Assembly (NCBI RefSeq): GCF_008151785.1
Contig: NZ_CP036523.1
Span: 1,488,001 to 1,552,000, forward strand
Reading direction: 5' to 3'
Length of the DNA stretch: 64,000 nucleotides
Origin: Peptacetobacter hiranonis
GTDB taxonomy: Bacteria; Bacillota; Clostridia; Peptostreptococcales; Peptostreptococcaceae
Shown here: piece after piece, positions 34,889 to 44,152 of the stretch
Layout: each line of letters starts with the position of its first letter
How positions within the stretch are numbered: the stretch's first letter is position 1
Translations under genes and position numbers: made by a program
The notes under the pieces: generated by a model
What the model was told of the DNA's origin: nothing
The model's database searches: none
What the model saw: the letters and a program-made list of their open reading frames with translations, nothing else

Positions 34889-36163
34889 TTAAAATAATTC
34901 TTTTTGTGTTGTTGTATTCAAAGAAATTTCTTTTTCTATAATTTCTTCGTAGATTATTCTTTTATAATTTGATTTATCTAGTACATTATATATTAATCCA
35001 TATTTATAATGCCATATTTCCCATAGAATCATGTCTTTTCCACACTTTTTACAAATATAAGGATTTACTCCAAATGATTCTATCAATCTATCTTTAAAAT
35101 TTTTCTTTACTGTATTCTTCTTTTTTATCAGCTTAGATATATTTCTGTGTCTCATAAAATTATATAATTTCAATATTTCTATGCTTAATTTATTTTTTAC
35201 TCTTGAATATAGACCGTATCTTCTTGCAACTCTAAAACCCTTCGGGTGAATATGTTGGGTTATTTTACCTATAAATTCTAATACATTTACAGTTATTTCT
35301 CTTTTTCCCTTAGGTTTTTTGTTTTCATACCAGTAAGTTACATTTTTCCCATCGTAATTAATTATTCTATACTCAGCGATAGCTGGTCTAGCCAAATATC
35401 TACCTATATATTGAGTTGCCTGTTTTATATTAGTTAAACGTCTTTCTGCATTTACATAGAATTCTTTCTTATATAACTTATTTATCAAATTTCTAGTTTT
35501 TCTATCTCTAAAGTTGTTTTTTATTATATCTAGTACCAACTTTCGCCATACTTTTTTCATATATGTATACGGTATGAAATCTAATTTTTTAAACCACTTA
35601 TTATTTCTATCTATTCCACCTTCGGTGTATAAGGCATGTATGTGAGGATTCCATTTTAAATCTCCACCAAAAGTGTGTACTACAGCAATTACCCCTAATT
35701 CATAATCTCCCTTTGTTTTCTTTTTATGAAAACTATCTAATACCTTATATGTAGCATCTTGTAAATCTTTTAAAAGCTCTCGCTTTCTGTAGAAATAGAC
35801 TCTTAACTCCTCTGGAATTGTGAAAACTGCATGTCTATGAGAAACATCAAGAATATTTTCTACCTGTTTTTCTGCCCATTCCATAGAATATTTTCTTCCA
35901 CACTTTGTGCAAAACTTACTTTTACAAGTGAACCCTTGAATATACTCCTCTCCACAGTCTATACATTTATGTTTTATATATCCTTTTTCTATATTTCCAC
36001 AATTTAAAGCCTTTATTACAGTATTTTCTATCTGATCCCTCATTTCTCTTCTAACTTTATTCCAATATTTTAGTTTGAATTCTTCAAAGTGATTTTTTAA
36101 TATTTTCTTAATGATTTTTTCATCTTTTTGTTTTTTCAATACATTCATATTACTATTGTACAT
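34889..36163 (-). CDS. IS91-family (HUH, Y2) transposase
   Basis: A 424-aa rolling-circle transposase. The N-terminal zinc-binding region has C67-x2-C70, C80, C85-x2-C88. The HUH motif reads NPHIHALYTEGG (H174 and H176). The two candidate catalytic tyrosines are Y252 and Y256 (QYIGRYLARP), spaced four apart as in IS91 Y2 enzymes. A further CKKCG pair lies near the C-terminus. It is full length with no internal stop. The element ends (oriIS and terIS) cannot be placed by eye. It lies between the csp terminator and a small zinc-ribbon gene, so the insertion spared both. Confidence 0.9.
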   Translation of the reverse strand: MYNSNMNVLKKQKDEKIIKKILKNHFEEFKLKYWNKVRREMRDQIENTVIKALNCGNIEKGYIKHKCIDCGEEYIQGFTCKSKFCTKCGRKYSMEWAEKQVENILDVSHRHAVFTIPEELRVYFYRKRELLKDLQDATYKVLDSFHKKKTKGDYELGVIAVVHTFGGDLKWNPHIHALYTEGGIDRNNKWFKKLDFIPYTYMKKVWRKLVLDIIKNNFRDRKTRNLINKLYKKEFYVNAERRLTNIKQATQYIGRYLARPAIAEYRIINYDGKNVTYWYENKKPKGKREITVNVLEFIGKITQHIHPKGFRVARRYGLYSRVKNKLSIEILKLYNFMRHRNISKLIKKKNTVKKNFKDRLIESFGVNPYICKKCGKDMILWEIWHYKYGLIYNVLDKSNYKRIIYEEIIEKEISLNTTTQKELF

Positions 36164-36203
36164 AAGTTTTCCACAGTTTTAAATTATTATAATTTCCTTA
36201 GGA

Positions 36204-36236
36204 ATAAAAAAGGAAACTACAAAGTAGTTCCCTTTT
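36204..36236 (-). terminator. Terminator of the cold-shock gene
   Basis: A 9-bp stem (GGGAACTAC with GTAGTTTCC, one G-U pair) is followed by TTTTTTATT on the minus strand. Confidence 0.85.
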
Positions 36237-36240
36237 CCAG

Positions 36241-36283
36241 AATATCGAACTCATCTATATGAATTTATTCATAATCCAAATTA
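36241..36283 (-). repeat. Short sequence related to the 31.2-kb palindromic element
   Basis: Between the csp stop and its terminator lie ATATCGAA, CTCATCT and TTATTCATAATCC. The same three words occur in the 190-bp palindrome. It may be a decayed fragment of the same repeat, or chance in AT-rich DNA. Confidence 0.3.
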
Positions 36284-36286
36284 TTA

Positions 36287-36487
36287 TTATAATTTAACTA
36301 CATTAGCAGCCTGAGGTCCTTTTGCACCATCTACTACTTCAAATTCAACTTTCTGTCCTTCTTCTAATGATTTGTATCCTTCAGTCTGTATAGCTGAGAA
36401 ATGTACGAATACATCATCTTCTCCTTCTACAGATATAAATCCAAATCCTTTTTCGTTGTTAAACCATTTTACTACACCAGTTTTCAT
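36287..36487 (-). CDS. Cold-shock protein (CspA family)
   Basis: A 66-aa single OB-fold RNA/DNA-binding protein. RNP1 is KGFGFISV and RNP2 is DVFVHFSAI. The length is exact for the family. AGGAGG lies at about 36499-36504. An AT-rich region of nearly 290 nt separates it from pdxK and probably holds a long cold-shock 5' leader, but I cannot mark defined elements there. Confidence 0.97.
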   Translation of the reverse strand: MKTGVVKWFNNEKGFGFISVEGEDDVFVHFSAIQTEGYKSLEEGQKVEFEVVDGAKGPQAANVVKL

Positions 36488-36773
36488 AATTAGTAAATCC
36501 TCCTAGAACTAAAACACTTAAGCTATTTAATTATATCCATTTAACAATATTATAAAATAAATTTCAAATATATATCAACTAAATAAGCCTATATCTAATA
36601 TTAACATATAATGTACTTTTATGTCAAATATTATTTATTTTCTGATTTTTAATGTATTTAACTTTTTTTACTGTATCCATACATTTGCACTTGTATTTAA
36701 AATTTAATTTCAAAGCTTTCTATAGTATGATAAAATTATTCTTGTTAAGTAAAAAATATTTTAGGAGGATAAA

Positions 36774-37637
36774 ATGCAGAAAAAAATTGCAGCAATCAAC
36801 GATCTTTCAGGTATAGGTAAATGTTCACTTACTGTTGCTATACCTATAATTTCAGCTTTAGGAGTACAATGCTGCCCTCTTCCAACAGCAATCCTTTCAT
36901 CTCAGACAGGATATCCACACTTTACATTTTTGGATTTCACTTCTGAAATGAAAAACTATACAGATACATGGAAAAAATTAAATCTTTCTTTTGATACAAT
37001 TTACAGCGGATTTTTAGGATCTATTGAGCAAATAGATCTTGTAATAGAGTTTATTTCTAAAAATCCGGATGCATTTATTGTTGTCGATCCTGTTATGGGA
37101 GATGAAGGACAGATATACTCTGTTTTCTCAGAAAAAATAATTCATGAGATAAAGGAACTTGTTAAATTAGCTGATTTAACTACACCTAATATAACTGAGG
37201 CATGTCTTCTTACTGGTAGATCCGGTGAATATGATACATTAACTAGAAAAGACATTGAAGATATTGCTAAACAGATATCTGATATGGGACCTTCAAAAGT
37301 TGTCATAACTGGTATACATGAAGACAATAAAAAAACAATAACAAACTTTGTGTACGATAAAGATGCAAATAAAAAGACTTTTATATCTAAAGATTACTTA
37401 AAATCATCTTATAGCGGTACAGGAGATATTTTTGCTTCTATTGTCAGTGGTATGATTACCGGTGGATTTGATTTTGAATTTGCCGTAAATACAGCTGTAG
37501 ATTTTGTTACTAATGCGATTGAATATACTTCTAATTTTGATATAAGCAGAAATGATGGAGTTATGTTTGAATACTATTTACAGGATTTAACAAAACTAGG
37601 AGCAAAAGTTTTTGAAAGAGATAAAACATTAAGATAA
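36774..37637 (+). CDS. Pyridoxamine/pyridoxal kinase
   Basis: A 287-aa PfkB/ThiD-like kinase of the B6 salvage pathway, making pyridoxal phosphate from pyridoxal or pyridoxamine. N-terminus: IAAINDLSGIGKCSL; substrate region: LPTAILSSQTGYP; metal/phosphate motif VVDPVMGDEG; ATP-site GTGDIFASIVSG with the catalytic Asp. AGGAGG at 36762-36767 sets the ATG. The next gene follows after 25 nt, so the two may be co-transcribed. Confidence 0.92.
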   Translation: MQKKIAAINDLSGIGKCSLTVAIPIISALGVQCCPLPTAILSSQTGYPHFTFLDFTSEMKNYTDTWKKLNLSFDTIYSGFLGSIEQIDLVIEFISKNPDAFIVVDPVMGDEGQIYSVFSEKIIHEIKELVKLADLTTPNITEACLLTGRSGEYDTLTRKDIEDIAKQISDMGPSKVVITGIHEDNKKTITNFVYDKDANKKTFISKDYLKSSYSGTGDIFASIVSGMITGGFDFEFAVNTAVDFVTNAIEYTSNFDISRNDGVMFEYYLQDLTKLGAKVFERDKTLR

Positions 37638-37662
37638 TATTTTTGAGGTTAGGAGTGATAAC

Positions 37663-38799
37663 TTGTCTATTCTTTCAGGTAAAACAATACTTATTCTTAC
37701 TGCTGGCTTTGGAGCAGGCCATGTAAGTGCTGCAAATGCTATAAAAGATGCTATTTTAAAAAATGAAGAAAATGTAAATATAGTAATAAGAAATTTTATA
37801 GATGCTAGTGTACCTAAGCTAAATAAGCCTATGGTAAAATTCTACGAGCAAAATACTAAATATACACCAGAGCTTTATAATTGCTATTATTATTTGAAGA
37901 AATCTTTTTCTTCAAAATACGATATAGCTCATAAAGTTTATACACCAAAGTTATCTAAGTTTATAGAGGATCTAAATCCAGACCTTATAATATCTACATT
38001 TCCTCTTGCTGCAGCTTGTGTAAACAACTTCAGAAATTCTGATGAAGGATACTTTATACCTGCTGCCACAGTAATTACGGATGTTGTGGATAGTATGGAG
38101 TGGATTTTTGAGAATACAGAGCTTTACTTTGTTCCATCAATAGAAATAAAAAATAGATTTATGCAGAGAGGAATTTCTCCAGATAAGGTTGAAGTTGTAG
38201 GTGTTCCTATAAGCAGTAAGTTTAGAGTTGAAAATAAAGAACATTTCCCAGGAAAATATAGAATAATAATACTTGGTGGTGGACGTGGTCTATTTGATAT
38301 TTCTGAAGATTTTATGAGATGGATTGATGAATTTATTTCAACTGAGGAAGGAAAATCATTAGAAGTCACTATAGTCACTGGTACAAATAAAAAGCTTTAC
38401 GACAATCTAACTGAAAAAGAACCTCTACAAAATATAAAGGTTTTAGGTTATGTGAATAATATGGATGAACTTTTAAAAAGCCACGATTTAATGATGACAA
38501 AACCTGGTGGAGCAACTCTTTTTGAAGCTATATACACAAAGACTCCTCTTATGGTAAAAATACCAAGACTTGGTCAGGAAATAGAAAATGGTAAGTTTAT
38601 TATAGATAAGGGAATCGGTCTTATGTATAGCGATGAAAAAGATTTAAGAGAGATATTAAAGAATATTGCTTCTGGTAAATCTGATTCTATATTATCATTT
38701 ATGAACCACAATATAGAACAGTTTAGACAGACTATATATCCTGAGAATATCGCCCTTTATTTGGAAAGACTTTTAGAAAAATATGAAAATCATAAATAG
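37663..38799 (+). CDS. MGDG-synthase-type glycosyltransferase (diacylglycerol glucosyltransferase-like)
   Basis: A 378-aa GT-B enzyme that glycosylates diacylglycerol to make glycolipids or lipoteichoic-acid anchors. N-terminal MGDG_synth motif: LTAGFGAGHVSAANAI. C-terminal GT28-type motifs: ILGGGRGLFD and MMTKPGGATLFEAI. The start is TTG at 37663-37665, 7 nt after AGGAG (37651-37655). There is no signal peptide, so it is a peripheral membrane enzyme. Sugar identity is inferred from family only. Confidence 0.88.
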   Translation: MSILSGKTILILTAGFGAGHVSAANAIKDAILKNEENVNIVIRNFIDASVPKLNKPMVKFYEQNTKYTPELYNCYYYLKKSFSSKYDIAHKVYTPKLSKFIEDLNPDLIISTFPLAAACVNNFRNSDEGYFIPAATVITDVVDSMEWIFENTELYFVPSIEIKNRFMQRGISPDKVEVVGVPISSKFRVENKEHFPGKYRIIILGGGRGLFDISEDFMRWIDEFISTEEGKSLEVTIVTGTNKKLYDNLTEKEPLQNIKVLGYVNNMDELLKSHDLMMTKPGGATLFEAIYTKTPLMVKIPRLGQEIENGKFIIDKGIGLMYSDEKDLREILKNIASGKSDSILSFMNHNIEQFRQTIYPENIALYLERLLEKYENHK

Positions 38800-38802
38800 A
38801 TA

Positions 38803-38830
38803 AAAGGACTGTTTTTACAGTCTTTTTTTA
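38803..38830 (+). terminator. Terminator after the glycosyltransferase gene
   Basis: An AAGGACTG stem pairing with CAGTCTTT (one G-U pair) is followed by TTTTTTA on the plus strand. Confidence 0.8.
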
Positions 38831-38833
38831 TGT

Positions 38834-38867
38834 AAAAAGGGTTGTTGCAAAATTGCAACAACCCTTT
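38834..38867 (-). terminator. Terminator after glutamine synthetase
   Basis: A long perfect stem (AAAGGGTTGTTGCAA and its complement) is followed by TTTTTACAT on the minus strand. It is back to back with the plus-strand terminator. Confidence 0.88.
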
Positions 38868-38875
38868 ATATATTA

Positions 38876-40777
38876 TTAATATATATTCTTTTTATATTTT
38901 AGATATAACTGTTCTATATCATTCATCTTACGTTTCATTTCTAACTGAAGTCTTGATGCTTCTGCGTATTCTTTATTATCAACAGCATTTCTAACTCTAG
39001 TAAATAAAGACTCTTTTGTAAGAGTATCTTTCATTAAATCGTATTTCATATCAGATATTGACTTCCATATAACTTCATCTATAGCATCAGTATTTTCTGG
39101 AGTGTGAAGTTTTTTAAGAGCTCTTATTCTAGTTATATTCTGCTCTATTAATCTTGTTTTTAATTTTTTCTGCCATTTATCTATAGCACCAACTTTGAAT
39201 GACTGTATTACCGCATCTGTAAATACATTTCCCTGTTTTAAGCATTTTAATTTATATGAGAATTTTTCTATATTCTTCATATTTTCAAATACTGTAGCTG
39301 GAGGATTTCCAAATCTTTTTCTTCTTTCATCTTCACTATAGTATTCAAATATATCGTGCTCATCTCTATATGCTCTGTCTTTTTCTAGGTAAAATCCTTC
39401 TTCACCTGGCTGTTTAGATAATTCTTTTTCTAATTCTTTTGGACCAAATCCACTTTCTGCTGCAGCTCTTATACCTTCTATCATTGCCTGATATCCGGCT
39501 GCTATAACAAGGTATTTATTTGATAATGGGTTTGGAGATCTAAGCTCAAATCTCAATGTTTTAGGGTTTTTCATATCTCTTATTAAACCTACTAAAACTG
39601 ATCTATTTCTTGAAGGCTGTTCATATGAGTGTCCTAAAGAAGTAACTATACATATAGGAGCTTCAAATCCAGGTACAAGTCTGTTGAATCCATCTATTGA
39701 TGATGTTACAAATGGATTTATAACTTCATAATTATAAAGCATACCCATAAGTGCTCCATATCCAGCTATACTTAAATAATCGCTTTTCATATCTACTGGA
39801 GCAAATACATTCTGTCTTTTTCCGTTCTTTAATAATACACTTACACCAAAGTGAGTATGTCCACCATTTCCTGCAACACCATCTATTGGTTTAGCTTTAA
39901 AAGTAACTTCTAGTCCATGAGCAGTAAATACATCTTCTACAACATCTCTAACTAGTAGCTCGTTGTCAGCAGCCTGTAGTGGTGTTGAGAATTTCCATGA
40001 TATTTCTAGCTGCTCCATAGCGTGATTAGTCTTACCTTCTATACTTATAGAGCTTGGTATACCACCAACTTCTTTATGAGCCATTTCTGGTTCTATTCCC
40101 ATTTTTCCAAGTATTATTAACGACTCTTCTAAGCAAGTTCTTATAACACCATGAGTTCTCTTCCAGTACTGTTCTTTTAAGCTCTGAGAAATGTATAATT
40201 TTTCAAGATCTGCTTTATCTTCTGGAGTATTTACCCAGAATTCTAATTCAGTAGCCGCAGTAAGACCTATATCTTCTATTTCATCAGCTGATTCTATGCC
40301 TAAATTTTCTAGAACTTTTGGATATGTTTTAAATACATCCATTAAAGATTCTTTAAAGTATTTATCTGCTTTCTGAAGTATACCTCTTGAGCATACTTTT
40401 TTATTGTCATGTATTAAGAATGCTGGTATTTTTAAAGTTCCTACAGGTAATCCTGTTTCTTCATCTATAAATTCCATATTATAATCTACATACCATCTAC
40501 AATCTCTGTCTGGCATAAGATCGACTTTTGCATTGTTTAAAGTAGCTATATTGTAAAGCTCAACACTCGAACCATCAGTCTGTACTGCTGATGCTAAGAA
40601 ATCATCTATGTCATCAAGTAAGAATTTAACTGGTATTTTTTCATCAGTTGCATTTCCACCAAGGTCAACCCCCATTAACGATACAAATTTTATATTAGGA
40701 TTTTCCTCAAGTATTCTTTTAATATCTTCCTTTGTATGTTCGTTTTTTTCAATTGTGTATAGTAGCTCTTTTCCCAT
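38876..40777 (-). CDS. Glutamine synthetase, long form with C-terminal extension
   Basis: A 633-aa ATP-dependent glutamate-ammonia ligase. The beta-grasp and catalytic domains are recognisable (AVQTDGSSVELYN, AATELEFWV, VAGNGGHTHFGVSV, RFELRSPNPLSNKYL). Typical GSI enzymes are about 440-470 aa. Here roughly 150 extra residues follow the catalytic core and are rich in charged helices (ARLQLEMKRKMNDIEQLYLKYKK at the end). The function of the tail is unknown. It might mediate oligomer contacts or regulation. AGGGAT-type bases precede the ATG. It is monocistronic, with no TnrA/GlnR-like operator evident. Confidence 0.85.
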   Translation of the reverse strand: MGKELLYTIEKNEHTKEDIKRILEENPNIKFVSLMGVDLGGNATDEKIPVKFLLDDIDDFLASAVQTDGSSVELYNIATLNNAKVDLMPDRDCRWYVDYNMEFIDEETGLPVGTLKIPAFLIHDNKKVCSRGILQKADKYFKESLMDVFKTYPKVLENLGIESADEIEDIGLTAATELEFWVNTPEDKADLEKLYISQSLKEQYWKRTHGVIRTCLEESLIILGKMGIEPEMAHKEVGGIPSSISIEGKTNHAMEQLEISWKFSTPLQAADNELLVRDVVEDVFTAHGLEVTFKAKPIDGVAGNGGHTHFGVSVLLKNGKRQNVFAPVDMKSDYLSIAGYGALMGMLYNYEVINPFVTSSIDGFNRLVPGFEAPICIVTSLGHSYEQPSRNRSVLVGLIRDMKNPKTLRFELRSPNPLSNKYLVIAAGYQAMIEGIRAAAESGFGPKELEKELSKQPGEEGFYLEKDRAYRDEHDIFEYYSEDERRKRFGNPPATVFENMKNIEKFSYKLKCLKQGNVFTDAVIQSFKVGAIDKWQKKLKTRLIEQNITRIRALKKLHTPENTDAIDEVIWKSISDMKYDLMKDTLTKESLFTRVRNAVDNKEYAEASRLQLEMKRKMNDIEQLYLKYKKNIY

Positions 40778-41055
40778 ATGACTTATCCCTCTTTTCCTAA
40801 AGTGTTTTTTGCATAAATTTATGTACTTTTTTTATTCTTACAAAAAAAATATTCGTGTTTTTTATTTTCTTATTATATAACATATACAGATTATCTGCAA
40901 TGTTTTTTGATAATTCAACGTTTTCACATAATATATTTCTTTTCAATAAATATATTATATTTTTATATTTCCTATACAAATATTTTATTGATTTACTGAT
41001 TTCGTTTTTTGTATTATACTATTTATATTAATTTCATTATTTTATGGAGGTTATG

Positions 41056-41865
41056 ATGGAGTATATAGTATTTGACCTAGAGTTTAATCAAGGCTTCAAT
41101 AAAAAGACTAACAAGACTTTTTCAGATAATGCATGCCCATTTGAGATTATCCAGCTAGGTGCTGTCAAATTAGATAGTAATTTTAATATAATTGCAGCAT
41201 TTGATACTTTTATAAAGCCTTGTCTTTATACATCTATGCATCCTTATGTGGCTAAAATTACAGGAATTTGTATGGAGGATTTAGAGAATGCTCCTACCTT
41301 TAAAGAGGCATTTAAAAAATTTACAGAATTTGTAGCAAGTGACGACCCTATATTTTGTGTATGGGGAAAAAGTGATTTAAGAGAGCTTTATAGAAATATA
41401 AAATACCACAATCTTCCAGATTTATCTCTTCCAAAATCGTACATAGACGTTCAGTACTATGCTTCTGATTTTATAAATCATACTACAGCTCAGTCTATAG
41501 GCCTTGAAAATGCTGTAATTGCCCTTAATCTTGAGGACACTGTTGCATACCACAATGCTTTAAACGATGCTTATTATACAGCTAAAGTTTTTGCATCTAT
41601 TAATCCTAAAGCTATCAAGCCTAATATATACATATATACAAATTTGTCAGATAGCTCATCTTTTGGCCTAGATCCATTAGATGAGGATGTTTTTCTAAAA
41701 GAATGCGATGATTTTTCTAAAGTATTGAACAGAAATCTATCTAAAGATGAAAAGAAAATTCTTAGTATGGTGCAATTCATAAAAAACAATGTAAGCGACG
41801 AGGAAATATTGAGAAGACGCAGTTTAAAGAAAAGATTAAAAAGACATAAAAAAAGAGACAGGTAA
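41056..41865 (+). CDS. DEDDh 3'-5' exonuclease (KapD/ERI-1-like)
   Basis: A 269-aa RNase-T-like exonuclease. ExoI: MEYIVFDLEFNQ with the metal-binding Asp and Glu; ExoII: ADSDDP/WGKSDLREL region; ExoIII: AYHNALNDAYYTAKVF with the catalytic His and Asp. The C-terminus is very basic (KKRLKRHKKRDR), fitting nucleic-acid binding. The ATG at 41056 is 5 nt after GGAGG (41046-41050). An upstream ATG at 41044 lies before the ribosome site. The gene's 3' end is just outside the IS3 element. Confidence 0.88.
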   Translation: MEYIVFDLEFNQGFNKKTNKTFSDNACPFEIIQLGAVKLDSNFNIIAAFDTFIKPCLYTSMHPYVAKITGICMEDLENAPTFKEAFKKFTEFVASDDPIFCVWGKSDLRELYRNIKYHNLPDLSLPKSYIDVQYYASDFINHTTAQSIGLENAVIALNLEDTVAYHNALNDAYYTAKVFASINPKAIKPNIYIYTNLSDSSSFGLDPLDEDVFLKECDDFSKVLNRNLSKDEKKILSMVQFIKNNVSDEEILRRRSLKKRLKRHKKRDR

Positions 41866-41874
41866 TTAATAAAA

Positions 41875-43318
41875 TGGTCCCTATGTCAAGGACATATATA
41901 AAAAAGTCTTAAGCAGCAAGCAGCTGACTTCTATATTGAATAGGAGTCAGCTGTTTTAAATTCCACTGACAACGATCATTATTATAATAATCCATATAAT
42001 CATCTATTAAACTTTTTAACTCTTCAAATGTATTGCAACTTTTATAATCTATTTCATCTTTCATATGACCAAAGAATGACTCCTGCGGAGCATTGTCCCA
42101 ACAATTACCTTTTCTAGACATAGATTGACCTAAATTATATTTTTTTAACAAGTTCTGAAAAATAGTACTTGTATAATGAACTCCTTGATCAGAATGAATA
42201 AATGCATCTTTATGTAATTTGTCTGAATTTGATAACATGAGATTGTTAATAGTTGAAATAACAATATCCATTTTTAAATTCTTCGATAAATGATACGATA
42301 AAATTTCATTCGTAGAAGAATCTTTTACAGTTGATAAATATGCTGTTTTCCCATTGCCGTACGGCATATACGTAATATCAGTTAAAAGTACTTTTCCTGG
42401 TATACCTTGTTTAAATTCTCTATTCAATTTATTAGGAACTGTGTGATGTTCTTTTCTTGCTTTTCCCATACGTTTAGCTGGATTTGACTCGCGAATAGGA
42501 CATTTAATTCCATATTTTTTCATTATTCTTTGAATTTTTTTTCTGTTAAATATTATATTAAATTTACTTTTTAAAATCATTTTTATTGAACGAGAACCTT
42601 TTTTGTATCCTCTGAACTTATATGCTTTAAGAATTATTTCTTTTGCTTCTAAATCCTTTTCTTCTTGTTTGCTTATTACATTCTTGTTTTTTAAATAGTT
42701 ATAAAATCCAGATCTAGATACTCCTGCAACAATACATAGATGTTTTATCATTTTTTTTAAACAATATTTATTTATTACATCATTAATTAATTTGAATATT
42801 TTCACCGAAGGTAGCTTATTATTCATCACCTGCCTTTCTTCGAAGTCTAGCTTTTTTACTAGTTCTAGCTCTGCTTTAAGATATGCTATTTCAGCATCCT
42901 TCTTATCTATTATCTCTTTATCTGTTAATTTTCTTTTTCTTGGTCTTCCAGAATTATTAACTCTAGAATCATCTAGTCCCAAAATACCATTTTCTTTATA
43001 TGACTTTCTCCATCGCTCGCTAGCGCATTTAATACGTTTTGCACCTATGATGTTAGTGTCAAAACCTGCTTCTTTAAATATCTGTGTTGGATTTTTTCCC
43101 TTATTGTATTCTGTTATGAAATGTATTTTAAATTCATTTGTATATGTTATTGATTTACAGCTTACATTCTTTACAAATGGATTTTTTGATAGCTCTAATG
43201 TTTCTTCTTTACTAAATTGTTTTTTACTCATAAATTACTCACCTCTATATTAAAATTATACAAAAAAAGAACCTATAGATGAAACACCTTTTTACAAGTG
43301 TCCATTCTATAGGTTCCA
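41875..43318 (-). mobile_element. IS3-family insertion sequence, intact
   Basis: The element is about 1.44 kb. Imperfect terminal inverted repeats: left TGGTCCCTATGTCAAGGACA and right (minus strand) TGGAACCTATAGAATGGACA, sharing TGG, CCTAT, GACA and a later AAAAAG. A clear 3-4-bp target duplication was not found, so the ends may be off by a few bases. Confidence 0.82.
41909..43231 (-). CDS. IS3-family transposase, OrfA and OrfB in a single frame
   Basis: A 440-aa transposase combining an N-terminal helix-turn-helix (OrfA-like, to about 100) and a Lys/Glu coiled region with the OrfB integrase core. The DDE residues are readable: D285 in LLTDITYMPYGN, D348 in FIHSDQGVHYTS, E384 in NAPQESFFGHMKDE. 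In many IS3 elements the two halves need a -1 frameshift, whereas here they are one continuous frame. Gln codons are mainly CAA and CAG mixed. No disruption is seen, so it could be active. Confidence 0.95.
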   Translation of the reverse strand: MSKKQFSKEETLELSKNPFVKNVSCKSITYTNEFKIHFITEYNKGKNPTQIFKEAGFDTNIIGAKRIKCASERWRKSYKENGILGLDDSRVNNSGRPRKRKLTDKEIIDKKDAEIAYLKAELELVKKLDFEERQVMNNKLPSVKIFKLINDVINKYCLKKMIKHLCIVAGVSRSGFYNYLKNKNVISKQEEKDLEAKEIILKAYKFRGYKKGSRSIKMILKSKFNIIFNRKKIQRIMKKYGIKCPIRESNPAKRMGKARKEHHTVPNKLNREFKQGIPGKVLLTDITYMPYGNGKTAYLSTVKDSSTNEILSYHLSKNLKMDIVISTINNLMLSNSDKLHKDAFIHSDQGVHYTSTIFQNLLKKYNLGQSMSRKGNCWDNAPQESFFGHMKDEIDYKSCNTFEELKSLIDDYMDYYNNDRCQWNLKQLTPIQYRSQLLAA

Positions 43319-43320
43319 TT
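43262..43320 (-). terminator. Terminator formed with the IS3 right end
   Basis: GAACCTATAG (43269-43278) and CTATAGGTTC (43307-43316) pair perfectly on either side of a second small hairpin, with a run of seven T (minus strand) beyond. The outer arm is the IS3 terminal repeat itself. It would stop minus-strand transcription coming from xth before the transposase. Confidence 0.75.
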
Positions 43321-43380
43321 TTATAAGACCTATCTCTTTTTTATTTTATTCAATTTTATTGTTCGCTATATATCGTACAT

Positions 43381-44133
43381 TTATTCTATAACCAATTCTA
43401 CTGGGCAGTGGTCAGATCCTAGTACTTCATTATGTATTTTAGCACTTACAAGTCTGTCCTTCATGCTTTCTGATGTGCAGAAATAGTCAATACGCCATCC
43501 TGCATTGTTCTTTCTAGCATTAAATCTATAAGACCACCAAGAATACATTCCCTCTGCATCTGGGTAGAAATATCTAAACGTATCTATAAATCCACTTTCT
43601 AAGAACTCAGTAAATTTATTTCTTTCTTCATCTGTAAATCCAGCATTTTTTCTATTAGTTTTAGGATTTTTTAAGTCTATTTCTTTGTGCGCTACATTTA
43701 AATCTCCACACATAACTACTGGCTTTTTAGAATCTAGATTTTTTAGATATGCTCTAAAATCATCTTCCCATCTCATTCTATACTCTAATCTTTTTAGTTC
43801 AGTCTGAGAATTAGGAGTATATACTGTTACAAAATAGAAATCTTCAAACTCTAATGTTATTACTCTACCCTCATGGTCGTGTTCGTCTATTCCTATTCCA
43901 TATGCTACTGATAAAGGTTTTTTCTTAGTAAATATAGCCGTACCAGAATATCCTTTTTTATCAGCATAGTTCCAATAAGATTCATATCCTTCTGGATTTA
44001 AATCTATCTGTCCTTCCTGTAGCTTAGTTTCCTGTAAGCAGAATATATCTGCATCTACTTCATTGAAAAAGTCCATAAACCCTTTTGTTACGCAGGCTCT
44101 AAGACCATTTACATTCCATGATATAAATTTCAT
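43381..44133 (-). CDS. xth: Exodeoxyribonuclease III / AP endonuclease
   Basis: A 250-aa EEP-family nuclease of base-excision repair. Motifs: [16 protein letters not shown] with the metal Glu, [12 protein letters not shown], and the C-terminal [12 protein letters not shown]. The length is typical for ExoA of Firmicutes. It starts 19 nt after the galT-like gene, so the two are co-transcribed. Confidence 0.95.
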   Translation of the reverse strand: MKFISWNVNGLRACVTKGFMDFFNEVDADIFCLQETKLQEGQIDLNPEGYESYWNYADKKGYSGTAIFTKKKPLSVAYGIGIDEHDHEGRVITLEFEDFYFVTVYTPNSQTELKRLEYRMRWEDDFRAYLKNLDSKKPVVMCGDLNVAHKEIDLKNPKTNRKNAGFTDEERNKFTEFLESGFIDTFRYFYPDAEGMYSWWSYRFNARKNNAGWRIDYFCTSESMKDRLVSAKIHNEVLGSDHCPVELVIE

Positions 44134-44152
44134 TATTTCTCTCCAATCAATT

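Noticed and set aside
40797-40979. 60-codon minus-strand frame upstream of glutamine synthetase
   Set aside because: Lys/Ile/Asn-rich with a TTG start and no good ribosome site, lying in the promoter region of the synthetase. Likely chance in AT-rich DNA.
41860-43330. Target-site duplication of the IS3 element
   Set aside because: Flanks on both sides are short A or T runs. No convincing 3-4-bp repeat could be chosen.
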